From NCBI RefSeq assembly GCF_029624125.1, contig NZ_JARSBN010000005.1, positions 1 to 64,000 of the forward strand: DNA of 64,000 nt, read 5' to 3'. Position 1 is the stretch's first letter. Every line of letters begins with the position of its first letter. The notes beneath the pieces are model-generated. The model was given only the letters and a program-made list of their open reading frames with translations, was not told the DNA's origin and did no database searches. Of this stretch, positions 35,339 to 44,032 are shown piece after piece. Made by a program: the position numbers and the translations under genes. This DNA is from Winogradskyella marincola. Its GTDB lineage: Bacteria > Bacteroidota > Bacteroidia > Flavobacteriales > Flavobacteriaceae.

Positions 35339-36169
35339 ATGAAAAAAATTATAATTCCCGTAGATTTTTCACAACATTCTGAATATGCTTTAGAAACTGG
35401 TGCAGCGCTTGCTAAGCAACACAATGCAGAGCTTATTGTAATGCACATGTTAGAGCTTTCTGAATCTATTTTTTCTACATCAGATTCTGAAAAAAGTGAA
35501 GAAAATGCATTTATGCTTATGGTAACCAATAAAGAATTTGAAAAATTCTTAGACAAACCATACCTAGATGGTATATCTGTTACACCTATAATTAAACACC
35601 ATAAAGTATTAAAAGAAGTTTCTGAAGTTGCTAGCCACGAAAAAGCAGATCTTATTATTATGGGCTCTAGAGGTCATAGTGAGCACGATGGCATTTTTAC
35701 AGGTTCTAACACAGAAAAAGTGGTACGTTACAGTGATATTCCTGTTTTGGTTGTTAAGTCAAAACCTGATTCTGTAAACTTTAAAAACATTGTACTTGGT
35801 TGCGATTTTGATGAAGACAGTATTTCAGCAGTAAAAAACGCTATAGAAATGCTAAATGAGTTAACAGAAAAAGTAACGTTATTACACGTTAACCTTCCTA
35901 ACTTAAGCTTTTTAAGCACAGATGAAATTAACGAAAAAGTGGCCAACTTTATAAAACTTGCACAACTAAACGAAAAAGATTTAAACATTGCATTTACTGC
36001 GGACCACATGGTAGAAGATGGTGTTTTAAACTTTGCCAAAAGAGAAGGCGCAGATGCTGTTTCTATTATTACTCATGGTAGAACAGGATTAAGTCATTTC
36101 TTTGGAGGAAGCATTTCTGAAGACTTAGTAAACCATTCAAAATTACCAGTAATTACTTTTAAGCTTTAA
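35339..36169 (+). CDS. Tandem universal stress protein
   Basis: A 276-residue cytoplasmic protein with two UspA domains (residues about 1-140 and 145-276). The first has the ATP-binding pattern IIMGSRGHSEHDGIFTGSN (G-2x-G-9x-G-S/N type), and the second has ITHGRTGLSHFFGGS. Each begins with a K/N-I-x-x-P/G-x-D strand ('IIPVDFS', 'IVLGCDFD'). It probably aids survival in starvation or stress. Its own -7 box lies upstream; pepT follows 24 nt later. Confidence 0.93.
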   Translation: MKKIIIPVDFSQHSEYALETGAALAKQHNAELIVMHMLELSESIFSTSDSEKSEENAFMLMVTNKEFEKFLDKPYLDGISVTPIIKHHKVLKEVSEVASHEKADLIIMGSRGHSEHDGIFTGSNTEKVVRYSDIPVLVVKSKPDSVNFKNIVLGCDFDEDSISAVKNAIEMLNELTEKVTLLHVNLPNLSFLSTDEINEKVANFIKLAQLNEKDLNIAFTADHMVEDGVLNFAKREGADAVSIITHGRTGLSHFFGGSISEDLVNHSKLPVITFKL

Positions 36170-36193
36170 TACATAAATAAGACAAACATACAC

Positions 36194-37426
36194 ATGCAGC
36201 ATATTATAGATCGCTTTATAAGCTACGTTACAATAGATACAGAATCTGATCCAAATTCTAACACAACACCAAGTACAGAAAAGCAGTGGGATTTAGCCAA
36301 CAAGTTGGTAGAAGAACTCAAAGCTATTGGTATGAGCAATGTAACTATAGACGACAATGCGTATATCATGGCAACATTACCAAGTAATGTAGATTATGAT
36401 GTACCAACAATTGGATTTATATCGCATTTTGATACTTCTCCAGATTTTACAGGAGCCAATATAAAACCACAAATCGTAGAAAATTACGATGGCAAGGATA
36501 TAGTTTTAAATGCTGAAGAAAACATCGTTTTATCTCCAAGTTATTTTGAAGACCTTTTGCTTTATAAAGGACAAACTCTAATAACTACAGATGGTACCAC
36601 ACTTTTAGGTGCAGACGATAAGGCTGGTATTACCGAAATAGTTTCGGCTATGGAATATCTAATTAAGCATCCCGAAATTAAACATGGAGAGATTAAAGTA
36701 GGTTTTACACCAGACGAAGAAATTGGCAGAGGTGCTCATAAATTTGATGTTGAAAAATTTGGTGCAGATTGGGCTTACACCATGGATGGTAGCCAAATTG
36801 GTGAGCTAGAGTACGAAAATTTTAATGCTGCAGGCGCAAAGATTAAAGTAAAAGGAAAGATTGTTCATCCAGGTTACGCTAAAGGCAAAATGGTAAACTC
36901 TATGTACTATGCTACCGAATTTATTAATGCTTTACCTCGACTAGAAACACCAGAACACACTGAAGGTTACGAAGGTTTTTTTCATTTACATAATATAGAC
37001 GGAAAGGTTGAAGAAACAACACTTCAATATATTATTAGAGATCATGATAAAGACAAGTTTGAAGCTCGTAAAGCTTTAATGGAAAAGGTGGTTTTTGATT
37101 TAAACACAAAGTTTGAAGCTGAAATCTTTGAAATTGAAATTAAGGATCAATATTTCAATATGAAAGAAAAGGTAGAACCTGTAAAACATATTGTAGACAT
37201 TGCTGAAGAGGCAATGAAAGCCTTAGATATTACACCTTTAATAAAGCCTATAAGAGGAGGTACAGATGGTTCTCAATTATCTTATATGGGCTTACCTTGT
37301 CCTAATATTTTTGCTGGTGGCCATAACTTTCATGGACGTTATGAGTATGTTCCTGTGGAAAGTATGCAAAAAGCTGTTGAAGTTATTTGTAAGATAGCAG
37401 AGCTTACAGCTGTAAAACACGGATAA
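36194..37426 (+). CDS. pepT: Peptidase T (tripeptidase)
   Basis: A 410-residue M20 zinc peptidase that removes N-terminal residues from tripeptides. Metal ligands: HFDTSPD (H and catalytic D near residues 78-80), GADDKAG (bridging D), DEEIGRG (catalytic E and ligand E near 174-175), 'TMDGSQIGE', and the C-terminal [10 protein letters not shown]. The length and motif order match PepT. The 24-nt gap after the stress-protein gene suggests one transcript; a strong terminator follows. Confidence 0.95.
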   Translation: MQHIIDRFISYVTIDTESDPNSNTTPSTEKQWDLANKLVEELKAIGMSNVTIDDNAYIMATLPSNVDYDVPTIGFISHFDTSPDFTGANIKPQIVENYDGKDIVLNAEENIVLSPSYFEDLLLYKGQTLITTDGTTLLGADDKAGITEIVSAMEYLIKHPEIKHGEIKVGFTPDEEIGRGAHKFDVEKFGADWAYTMDGSQIGELEYENFNAAGAKIKVKGKIVHPGYAKGKMVNSMYYATEFINALPRLETPEHTEGYEGFFHLHNIDGKVEETTLQYIIRDHDKDKFEARKALMEKVVFDLNTKFEAEIFEIEIKDQYFNMKEKVEPVKHIVDIAEEAMKALDITPLIKPIRGGTDGSQLSYMGLPCPNIFAGGHNFHGRYEYVPVESMQKAVEVICKIAELTAVKHG

Positions 37427-37449
37427 GAAAGTTATTTCTATAAAATGTA

Positions 37450-37480
37450 AAGCCTAAGTTTTTATACTTAGGCTTTTTTA
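37450..37480 (+). terminator. Rho-independent terminator after pepT
   Basis: AAGCCTAAGT pairs perfectly with ACTTAGGCTT across a 6-nt loop, then a T-run. Confidence 0.92.
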
Positions 37481-37563
37481 TTCTTGAAAAACTTAATAAC
37501 AGTCAATCTATTTCATTAGAAAATCTTAATTTTAAAAATCATTCTTGTTTAATAATTTTATTT

Positions 37564-38163
37564 ATGAAGAAAGCGACATCTGTAGAAGAGTACATTGAAA
37601 TTAACACTCACTTTGAGGACGAGTTAAAAATACTTCGTGAAATTATAAATACTACAGAACTTGAAGAAACACTAAAATGGAGTGCTCCAACTTATACCTT
37701 AAATGGAAAAAATGTTGTTGGTTTAGGTGCATTTAAAAACCATTTTGGTATATGGTTCTTTCAAGGTGTGTTCTTAAAAGATGAAGCTAACCTACTTATC
37801 AATGCCCAAGAGAACAAAACCAAAGCATTAAGACAAATGCGTTTTGAGTCTAAGGCAGACATCAACAAAAGTGCTGTTTTAAAGTATGTAAAAGAGGCTA
37901 TTGAAAACCAAAAACTTGGCAAAGAGATAAAACCACAACGCAATACAAAAGCTGTTATAATACCTGCAGAATTAAAAAAAGTGTTCTCAGCTAACAATGA
38001 TTTAAACACAGCCTTTAAAGCGTTAACTCCAGGTAAACAGAGAGAATACTGCGAGCATATTAGTGAAGCAAAACGAGAAGCTACAAAACTATCTAGAATA
38101 GAGAAAATAACGCCAATGATTCTCAACGGCAAAGGGCTTCATGATAAATACAAAAACTGCTAA
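37564..38163 (+). CDS. DUF1801 / YdeI-like protein
   Basis: A 199-residue cytoplasmic protein. Residues about 1-110 look like DUF1801 (LKWSAPTYTLNGKNVVGLGA, 'HFGIWFFQG'). Residues about 130-190 look like the OmdA/YdeI C-terminal domain (LKALTPGKQREY-type core, 'AFKALTPGKQREYCEHISEA' then 'KREATKLSRIEK'). YdeI homologues are linked to bacteriocin or peptide tolerance, but the biochemical role is unknown. It faces the siderophore-receptor gene across a shared terminator. Confidence 0.85.
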   Translation: MKKATSVEEYIEINTHFEDELKILREIINTTELEETLKWSAPTYTLNGKNVVGLGAFKNHFGIWFFQGVFLKDEANLLINAQENKTKALRQMRFESKADINKSAVLKYVKEAIENQKLGKEIKPQRNTKAVIIPAELKKVFSANNDLNTAFKALTPGKQREYCEHISEAKREATKLSRIEKITPMILNGKGLHDKYKNC

Positions 38164-38172
38164 TTTTTTAAT

Positions 38173-38205
38173 AAAAAAAAAGCCACTCATTACGAGTGGC
38201 TTTTC
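38173..38205. terminator. Bidirectional terminator
   Basis: GCCACTC / GAGTGGC stem (38182-38188 with 38194-38200), 5-nt loop, A9 on one side and T4 on the other, placed between two convergent genes. Confidence 0.9.
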
Positions 38206-38221
38206 AATTAACCAATTAATC

Positions 38222-40600
38222 TTAAAAAGAATAACTCAAAATTGCTGCAAAATTTCTTGGATTGGTTTGGTTGATAAACCTTGTTCTGTAAGCATTATAG
38301 CCTATTTCATTAAATACGTTATTTAGTATAACTCTAAAATTCCAGTGGTTATTTAGCCTGTATGCAGCCTGTGCATTTACTTGTGTATATGCCTCTACAT
38401 AAAATGGTTCTTGGTTTGGTACAATACCCTCGTGTGTTACTGCGCCTGCACTCCAATCGTTAATTGGTCTTTCGCCTGTGTAATAAACACCTGCTCCTAC
38501 TGATAAACCTTTTAACTTTTGTTTGAAACTATAATTTGCATATGCATTAAATGTGTGCTTTGGTGTGTTTAATGGTGCAGAACCGTACACAAACGACGTA
38601 TGTTCTTTGTATTGTGCATCAATATAAGAATAACCAGTGATGACTTCCAGATTTTCAAGTAAACGACCACTAAGCTCTACCTCTATACCCTTACGTTCGT
38701 CATTACCTCCTTTTTGATAGAAACCTGTAGCTACCCAGTTTTCGTCATATACAGGTAGGTTAATATCCTTATTATTAATTTTAAAGAACGTAAAATTAAA
38801 ACGTAATCTGTTGTTTAACCAATTGGTTTTTATTCCTGTTTCAAACTGATCGAAACGCTCATTACCTAACTCATTACCATCTGCATCTAAACGCGTAGCT
38901 GTTCTTGGGTAAGAACTATTGGTATAAGACGCAAAAACATTAATGTTTTGAAATGGTGTAACAATAATACCTGCCAACGGGTTTACTGCATCGCTCTCTG
39001 TAGTTTCTGTGGCTGCAATAGTTTGAGTCTTACTAAAACGAATACCTAAAAATGTTTTTAAATACTTATTGAAAGTTATTACATCTTGCGCTACAAAACC
39101 TATAGCCTTTGATTTTGCACCTGCTGTCGTGGCATTAGAAAATGCTAAATCATCTGGTAAAGTATGTGTATTACCTGTAAACACGTCTATTGTATCTACC
39201 GTAGAAACGCGTTGAGACCATGTACTATAATCTGTAGTTCTGTAATCGAATCCTACTTGAAAGGTATGAGATATACTTCCTGTATTAATATCTTCTCCAA
39301 TTAAATCAAACTGTAAAACACTATTATCATCACTTCTGGTTGAAGCTGAATATCCTCTTTTTCTTTGGTTATACACTGGATCACCAAACTCGTCTTCTAC
39401 AACACCTCCTAAGCTAGCTCCTTTGTCGTCTAGATCTAGATTAGATTTATAATAAGCACCTCGTAAACTAAGCTTATCATTAAGCTCTCTATTAAACCTA
39501 ATAGAATAAGAAGCACTAGAGGTTAGAGATTTATCATCAGAAAAACCTAAGAATTTATCATGAGGTAAATCGTAAATATTATTTACATCGTTTTCACCAA
39601 GATTTACAGTACCTAAGTCTGGTGTTCTGCTATCCTCAAAATAATCCATTTCAAAAGTAAGAGTTGTCTTATCATCTGGTTTCCATTCTAATGACGGATT
39701 AATATAAAATCTATCTGATGACACTCTATTTCTATAACTATCAGAACGCTCTAAAGCTCCATTTAATCTAAAAGCTACATTATTAGTTTTAACTAAAGGT
39801 CCATAAACATCGAAGGTTGTTCTTGCCTGACCAAAACTTCCAGCTCTTAAAGACACATTACCTCCAGAAACGTAGCGTGGTGTTTTTGTAACAATATTAA
39901 TCACACCTCCAGGACTACCTAAATCTGTGGCTACACCTTGAGTTATAGTTGCCGAACCTTTAAGAACCTGAATATTATCTACACCTTGCATGTCTGTAAG
40001 CACACCAACACCTCTAAAATCTGAATGCACTCTAACTCCATTCTTTAATATAGGAATACCTCTAAACCCACGAGAAGACATACTCTCTCTTTTATTACCA
40101 TAAGTAGCAAACGTGTATACACCAGGAACGTTTTTGGTTGCATCTGCAATTGTAAGATTACCTTGTTGCTCTATTAATTTATCTGATATTATAGAAATAC
40201 TTTGAATTTGCTCATAAGGCGCTAATGGCAGTCTAGTTAAAGCTTCAATTTTATCTGGATGCTCAAAACGATTTCCAAAAACCTCAACTTCATCTAAAGT
40301 TGTATCTTCCTCTAACTGAAAAGAAAGCTCTTTAGTTTCATTATCATGAATAGAGATACTTTGGGTAGACGATTTATAACCAACATAAGACGCAGTAATT
40401 ATATAGTCACCTGCATTTAAATTCTTGAGTTCGTAATACCCTTTTTCATCTGCTACAGTTCCTAGAGTTGTACCTTTAACTACTACTGTTGCATAAGGAA
40501 TAACTTCTGAGTTATTTCCGGTAATATGTCCTGTAATTTTACTTTGCGAAAATGATATTTGCGCAGCGACTAAGACTAGCCAAATAAGTTTTTTAAGCAT
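38222..40600 (-). CDS. TonB-dependent siderophore receptor with carboxypeptidase-like domain
   Basis: A 792-residue outer-membrane receptor. After the signal (LVLVAAQISFSQ) comes a CarboxypepD_reg-like domain (residues about 20-95, ITGHITGNNSEVIPYATVVV), then a plug with TRLPLAPYEQIQSISIIS and SRGFRGIPILKNGVRVHSDF, as in FhuE/FpvA-type siderophore receptors. The barrel ends 'NPRNFAAILSYSF'. It imports a ferric siderophore. A palindromic operator and TATATTTG -7 box lie upstream, consistent with iron control. Confidence 0.93.
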   Translation of the reverse strand: MLKKLIWLVLVAAQISFSQSKITGHITGNNSEVIPYATVVVKGTTLGTVADEKGYYELKNLNAGDYIITASYVGYKSSTQSISIHDNETKELSFQLEEDTTLDEVEVFGNRFEHPDKIEALTRLPLAPYEQIQSISIISDKLIEQQGNLTIADATKNVPGVYTFATYGNKRESMSSRGFRGIPILKNGVRVHSDFRGVGVLTDMQGVDNIQVLKGSATITQGVATDLGSPGGVINIVTKTPRYVSGGNVSLRAGSFGQARTTFDVYGPLVKTNNVAFRLNGALERSDSYRNRVSSDRFYINPSLEWKPDDKTTLTFEMDYFEDSRTPDLGTVNLGENDVNNIYDLPHDKFLGFSDDKSLTSSASYSIRFNRELNDKLSLRGAYYKSNLDLDDKGASLGGVVEDEFGDPVYNQRKRGYSASTRSDDNSVLQFDLIGEDINTGSISHTFQVGFDYRTTDYSTWSQRVSTVDTIDVFTGNTHTLPDDLAFSNATTAGAKSKAIGFVAQDVITFNKYLKTFLGIRFSKTQTIAATETTESDAVNPLAGIIVTPFQNINVFASYTNSSYPRTATRLDADGNELGNERFDQFETGIKTNWLNNRLRFNFTFFKINNKDINLPVYDENWVATGFYQKGGNDERKGIEVELSGRLLENLEVITGYSYIDAQYKEHTSFVYGSAPLNTPKHTFNAYANYSFKQKLKGLSVGAGVYYTGERPINDWSAGAVTHEGIVPNQEPFYVEAYTQVNAQAAYRLNNHWNFRVILNNVFNEIGYNAYRTRFINQTNPRNFAAILSYSF

Positions 40601-40633
40601 TATATATTATTTAGAATTGTTTTAAATAGAGCG

Positions 40634-40682
40634 CAAATATAAAACCCAAAACAATTAAAAAAAACTTTATTTAGACTAAATA
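40634..40682 (-). promoter_or_regulatory. Promoter and palindromic operator of siderophore receptor
   Basis: On the minus strand, TATATTTG (40641-40634) is a perfect -7 box 34 nt before the ATG. Further upstream TATTTAG-A-CTAAATA (40668-40682) is a perfect 7-1-7 palindrome similar to the dyad before the HmuY-linked receptor. An iron-responsive repressor is the likely binder (inference). Confidence 0.55.
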
Positions 40683-40751
40683 TAAATAATTTTGAAGTAA
40701 TATTTTTATATTATTAAAAACCAGTCAATTACTATTTTTGGTATATAATAA

Positions 40752-40785
40752 CAAAAAATGCCACTCAAAAAGAGTGGCATTTTTA
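40752..40785. terminator. Bidirectional-type terminator after yajC
   Basis: ATGCCACTC / GAGTGGCAT stem (40758-40766 with 40772-40780), AAAAA loop, with A-run and T-run on its two sides. It ends the yajC operon on the minus strand. Confidence 0.9.
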
Positions 40786-40808
40786 ATATAATTTCTAAAC
40801 CTGAATTT

Positions 40809-41099
40809 CTACTTTACTGTAGCAGGTGTGTTTAATTTTTTACTCATTTCCATTGAGATTGCAGAACGGTCAAATTTAATTTTTCCTGCTAACGTTTCAA
40901 TAACACAACTGTTATCTTTATCGTTTAATTCTACAATTTTGCCATGCATTCCACTTTTGGTAATCACACGATCACCACGCTTCATTTCATTAGCAAACTT
41001 TTTTTCTTGTTTTTGACGTTTTAACTGAGGTGCAATCATAAAGAAATACATCACAGCAAAAATGGCAATAAATGGTAAAAATGAACCTAATCCTTCCAT
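40809..41099 (-). CDS. yajC: Preprotein translocase subunit YajC
   Basis: A 96-residue inner-membrane protein with one N-terminal helix (LPFIAIFAVMYFFMIAPQ) followed by the conserved QLKRQKQEKKFANEMKRGDR and VITKSGMHGKIVEL. It associates with SecDF and aids Sec-dependent export. It follows the DUF1573 gene by 8 nt, the common Bacteroidota order nusB-DUF1573-yajC. Confidence 0.97.
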   Translation of the reverse strand: MEGLGSFLPFIAIFAVMYFFMIAPQLKRQKQEKKFANEMKRGDRVITKSGMHGKIVELNDKDNSCVIETLAGKIKFDRSAISMEMSKKLNTPATVK

Positions 41100-41107
41100 A
41101 TTCTATA

Positions 41108-41644
41108 TTAGTCGTGGTTATGCCCTTCGTGTCCAGGCTTAGTTGACGTTTTTGTTGTTGTTAGTGGATTTGATTTTGCTGTTGCTGCTTTTTTAGCTGC
41201 TTCTGGATTGTTTACCATTGCAGTAATCTTAACAATCTCTGTACCTTTTTCTGTATTTGCTGTAATGGTTAAAGATTTAGAAACTTTACCGTTTCCTTTA
41301 CCGTTAAACTTTACAGTAAACTCACCTGTTTCACCTGGTGCTACTTCTTTTGTATAGTTAGATGGTACTGTACAACCACAAGTACTCTTTATATTGCTTA
41401 CTACAAGCATTGAGTTTCCTTTGTTTGTGTACTTAAAGATTGTTTCTACAGGTGTACCGTTTTCAATAGTACCAAAATCGTGTACTGTTTTATCTAATTC
41501 CATTACTGGAAAATCACCAGCATTAGCATCTCTCTCTGCTGCTACGGCTACGTTTTCAGAATTTACTTTACTTGCTGCATCATCTTTACAAGATGTAAAA
41601 GCTATCATACATAATGCGCTAAGTCCTAAGATAATCTTTTTCAT
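41108..41644 (-). CDS. DUF1573 lipoprotein
   Basis: A 178-residue lipoprotein (lipobox IAFTSC, Cys 19). Its DUF1573 core, VHDFGTIENGTPVETIFKYT and STCGCTVPSNYTKEVAPG, is an immunoglobulin-like domain with a conserved C-x-C. A His/Gly-rich tail (HEGHNHD) may bind metal. Its role is unknown; it is periplasmic. A TACCTTTG -7 box (minus strand 41695-41688) sits upstream. Confidence 0.93.
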   Translation of the reverse strand: MKKIILGLSALCMIAFTSCKDDAASKVNSENVAVAAERDANAGDFPVMELDKTVHDFGTIENGTPVETIFKYTNKGNSMLVVSNIKSTCGCTVPSNYTKEVAPGETGEFTVKFNGKGNGKVSKSLTITANTEKGTEIVKITAMVNNPEAAKKAATAKSNPLTTTKTSTKPGHEGHNHD

Positions 41645-41687
41645 TACTTATATTTTTTTAATTAATATTATTGATTCTCTAAGTTGT

Positions 41688-41695
41688 CAAAGGTA
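41688..41695 (-). promoter_or_regulatory. -7 box upstream of DUF1573-yajC
   Basis: TACCTTTG on the minus strand, 44 nt before the ATG. A TTG lies only 14 bp further upstream, shorter than usual, so only the -7 element is called. Confidence 0.4.
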
Positions 41696-41759
41696 ATAAT
41701 TATTCCCAGCAATTAAAACTTTTAGAATGTCCTTAACATGTTTGTAAAAAGAAATATTT

Positions 41760-42704
41760 CTACATAAGACCTCTTCCTGTTTTTGGGTATAGGTCGTTAG
41801 ATTGGTATTCTTTTACAATCTTATCTAGTATTCCGTTAATAAACAAGCTACTCTTAGGTGTTGAGTATTCTTTGGCAATTTCTAGATACTCATTAATTGT
41901 AACTTTAAATGGAATGGATGGAAATTTTTGAAATTCGCACAAAGCCATTTTTAATAACAAACCGTCTAAACTGGCTAAACGCTCTGCGTCCCAATTGGTG
42001 GTTTTTTTAGATACTTCTTCTGCAAATTTAGAGTTATTGAGTATTGTTTTTTTCAATAATTCTTTTGCAAACTCTTTATCATCCTCGTCTTTGTATAAGT
42101 CTGGAAGGAGTCTTGTTTCTGGAGATGTTAATTTTACTTTATTTAAAACTTTTAAAAGTACTGTGTTTACAACAGGAAAATCATCTACCCAAGTTAGTTT
42201 TTTATCTTCAAAATAATCATACAACTTATCATTTGGTGCTATAATTTCTGTGTAGATGTCTAGTATGAATTTTTTGTCCACTTTTAATCCTGTTTCAGGA
42301 TTATTCATGTATTCTTCATACAAACTACTTTTCTTTATTTCTTTAAATAAGATGTCTACATATTCAAAATCTAAATCCCAAAAATTTAATTTTCGTTTTG
42401 TAATAATATCTTGTAATAGTCTATTATTACTAATTATTTTTAACAATAAATTGTCTTGAAATTTAGTGTTTGGGTTTCTGTCAGACTCTGATCCTAAAAT
42501 CTTTTGTTGTAGCTTCTTATTGTAGTCTTTACTCTTTTTATGCAATTCAGTAAGCAGTGCTAAGATAGAAAGGTATAAATCTAACATGCTATCTAAACTG
42601 TGCATTAAAAACTTTTCATCTTTTACCAGGTCGTCACTTTCATGACCTTTAAAAGCATACAACGATTGCATTACTTTTATTCTAATGTGTCTTCTGTTAA
42701 GCAT
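41760..42704 (-). CDS. nusB: Transcription antitermination protein NusB
   Basis: A 314-residue protein. The NusB fold is in the C-terminal half: 'WDAERLASLDGLLLKMALCEF' followed by PSIPFKVTINEYLEIAKEYS and FINGILDKI. The N-terminal RRHIRIKVMQSLYAF matches the family opening. Bacteroidota NusB proteins are about twice as long as the enterobacterial one (about 140 aa), with a helical insertion, as here. With NusE (S10) it binds boxA RNA to allow rRNA antitermination. Confidence 0.94.
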   Translation of the reverse strand: MLNRRHIRIKVMQSLYAFKGHESDDLVKDEKFLMHSLDSMLDLYLSILALLTELHKKSKDYNKKLQQKILGSESDRNPNTKFQDNLLLKIISNNRLLQDIITKRKLNFWDLDFEYVDILFKEIKKSSLYEEYMNNPETGLKVDKKFILDIYTEIIAPNDKLYDYFEDKKLTWVDDFPVVNTVLLKVLNKVKLTSPETRLLPDLYKDEDDKEFAKELLKKTILNNSKFAEEVSKKTTNWDAERLASLDGLLLKMALCEFQKFPSIPFKVTINEYLEIAKEYSTPKSSLFINGILDKIVKEYQSNDLYPKTGRGLM

Positions 42705-42731
42705 GTATACAGAACTGCTTTATATAGGTTA

Positions 42732-42765
42732 CTAAAAAAGGTGAATCGTATTCCGATTCACCTTG
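42732..42765 (-). terminator. Terminator of the dehydrogenase gene
   Basis: AAGGTGAATCG (42738-42748) pairs perfectly with CGATTCACCTT (42754-42764). On the minus strand the stem is followed by a T-run (A-run at 42734-42739 on the plus strand). Confidence 0.9.
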
Positions 42766-42796
42766 CAAAAATACTATTATTTAATTCTGAAAAAAA

Positions 42797-43900
42797 TTAT
42801 TTAGAATTTTCTCTTTTACGAGTTTCTATACGCTCTCTTGCAATATTTAATGCTGCTGCATTCGTTGTGAGATTGTTAACTTTAGCATTATCTAAAATCT
42901 CTAGTGTTGTGTTATAAATATTTTCAGTTTTGCGTATAATTTCTTGTCTGTCGTAATTTTCTAACTCTGCATATACGTTAATAATTCCGCCTGCATTGAT
43001 TAAGAAATCTGGTGCATAAACAATACCTCTTTCTTGTAATATTTTTCCGTGCTTGTTTTCTTCTGCCAACTGGTTGTTAGCTGCACCTGCTATAATATCT
43101 GCTTGTATTCTGTAGATTGTATCATCATTAATAGTAGCTCCTAAAGCACATGGTGCATAAATATCCATAGGCTCACTATAAATATCATTACCTCCATATA
43201 TTGTAGCACCATACTTAGAACGTATTTCTTCTAAACGTTCTTGGTTAATATCTGCTATAGTAACTTTTGCACCTTCATTTACTAAATGCTCTACTAATCC
43301 TTCACCTACATGTCCTATACCTTGTACAAAAATAGATTTATCTTCTAAAACATCAGATCCGTATCTAAACTTGGCTGCTGCTTTCATTCCCATAAATACA
43401 CCATAAGCTGTAATTGGCGATGGGTTACCAGCACCTCCTTTGCTTTCTGATATACCAGTTACGTAAGGAGTTACCTCTCTTACAGTATCCATATCTTCGG
43501 TAGCCATACCAACATCTTCAGCAGTAATGTATTTTCCACTTAAAGAGTGAACAAACTCTCCAAAACGACGCATTAATTCTGGTGTTTTTTGAGTTTTGGC
43601 ATCTCCTATAATTACCGCTTTACCTCCTCCAAGGTTTAAGCCTGTAATTGCAGATTTAAAAGTCATACCACGAGAAAGTCGCAACACATCATTAAGTGCT
43701 TCCCACTCGTTATTATAATTCCACATTCTAGTACCTCCTAATGCAGGACCTAAAACAGTATTATGTATGCCTATTATAGCTTTTAAACCAGTATCTTTGT
43801 CGTTGCAGAAAACGATTTGTTCGTGATCATCAAATGAAACCTGACCAAATACAGGATCTGCTTTTGCAAGTTCTTTTGAACTTATTAATTCTGAAGTCAT
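42797..43900 (-). CDS. Glu/Leu/Phe/Val dehydrogenase family enzyme
   Basis: A 367-residue NAD-dependent amino-acid dehydrogenase. 'ALGGTRMWNY' and 'GLNLGGGKAVIIGD' contain the catalytic lysine region of the family, 'TAEDVGMATEDM' follows, and the Rossmann fold has FVQGIGHVGEGLVEHL. Length and sequence favour the leucine/valine/phenylalanine type over glutamate dehydrogenase; it deaminates branched-chain amino acids to keto acids. With HMG-CoA lyase elsewhere in the window this fits leucine catabolism. Confidence 0.93.
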   Translation of the reverse strand: MTSELISSKELAKADPVFGQVSFDDHEQIVFCNDKDTGLKAIIGIHNTVLGPALGGTRMWNYNNEWEALNDVLRLSRGMTFKSAITGLNLGGGKAVIIGDAKTQKTPELMRRFGEFVHSLSGKYITAEDVGMATEDMDTVREVTPYVTGISESKGGAGNPSPITAYGVFMGMKAAAKFRYGSDVLEDKSIFVQGIGHVGEGLVEHLVNEGAKVTIADINQERLEEIRSKYGATIYGGNDIYSEPMDIYAPCALGATINDDTIYRIQADIIAGAANNQLAEENKHGKILQERGIVYAPDFLINAGGIINVYAELENYDRQEIIRKTENIYNTTLEILDNAKVNNLTTNAAALNIARERIETRKRENSK

Positions 43901-43947
43901 TATTGATTAAGATTTAAGGCTGTTGAAAATTATTTAAAAACAGCGTG

Positions 43948-43978
43948 CAAAAATAAACTATAATTAGAGGATTAGCAA
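43948..43978 (-). promoter_or_regulatory. Bacteroidota-type promoter of the dehydrogenase gene
   Basis: Minus strand TTG (43978-43976), 20-bp spacer, TATTTTTG (43955-43948): a full match to TTG-N17-23-TAnnTTTG. The start codon is about 48 nt downstream. Confidence 0.75.
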
Positions 43979-44032
43979 AATATTAACGTCAAAATCAGAT
44001 TATCATAATACTTTTGACCGACCAAATACAAT

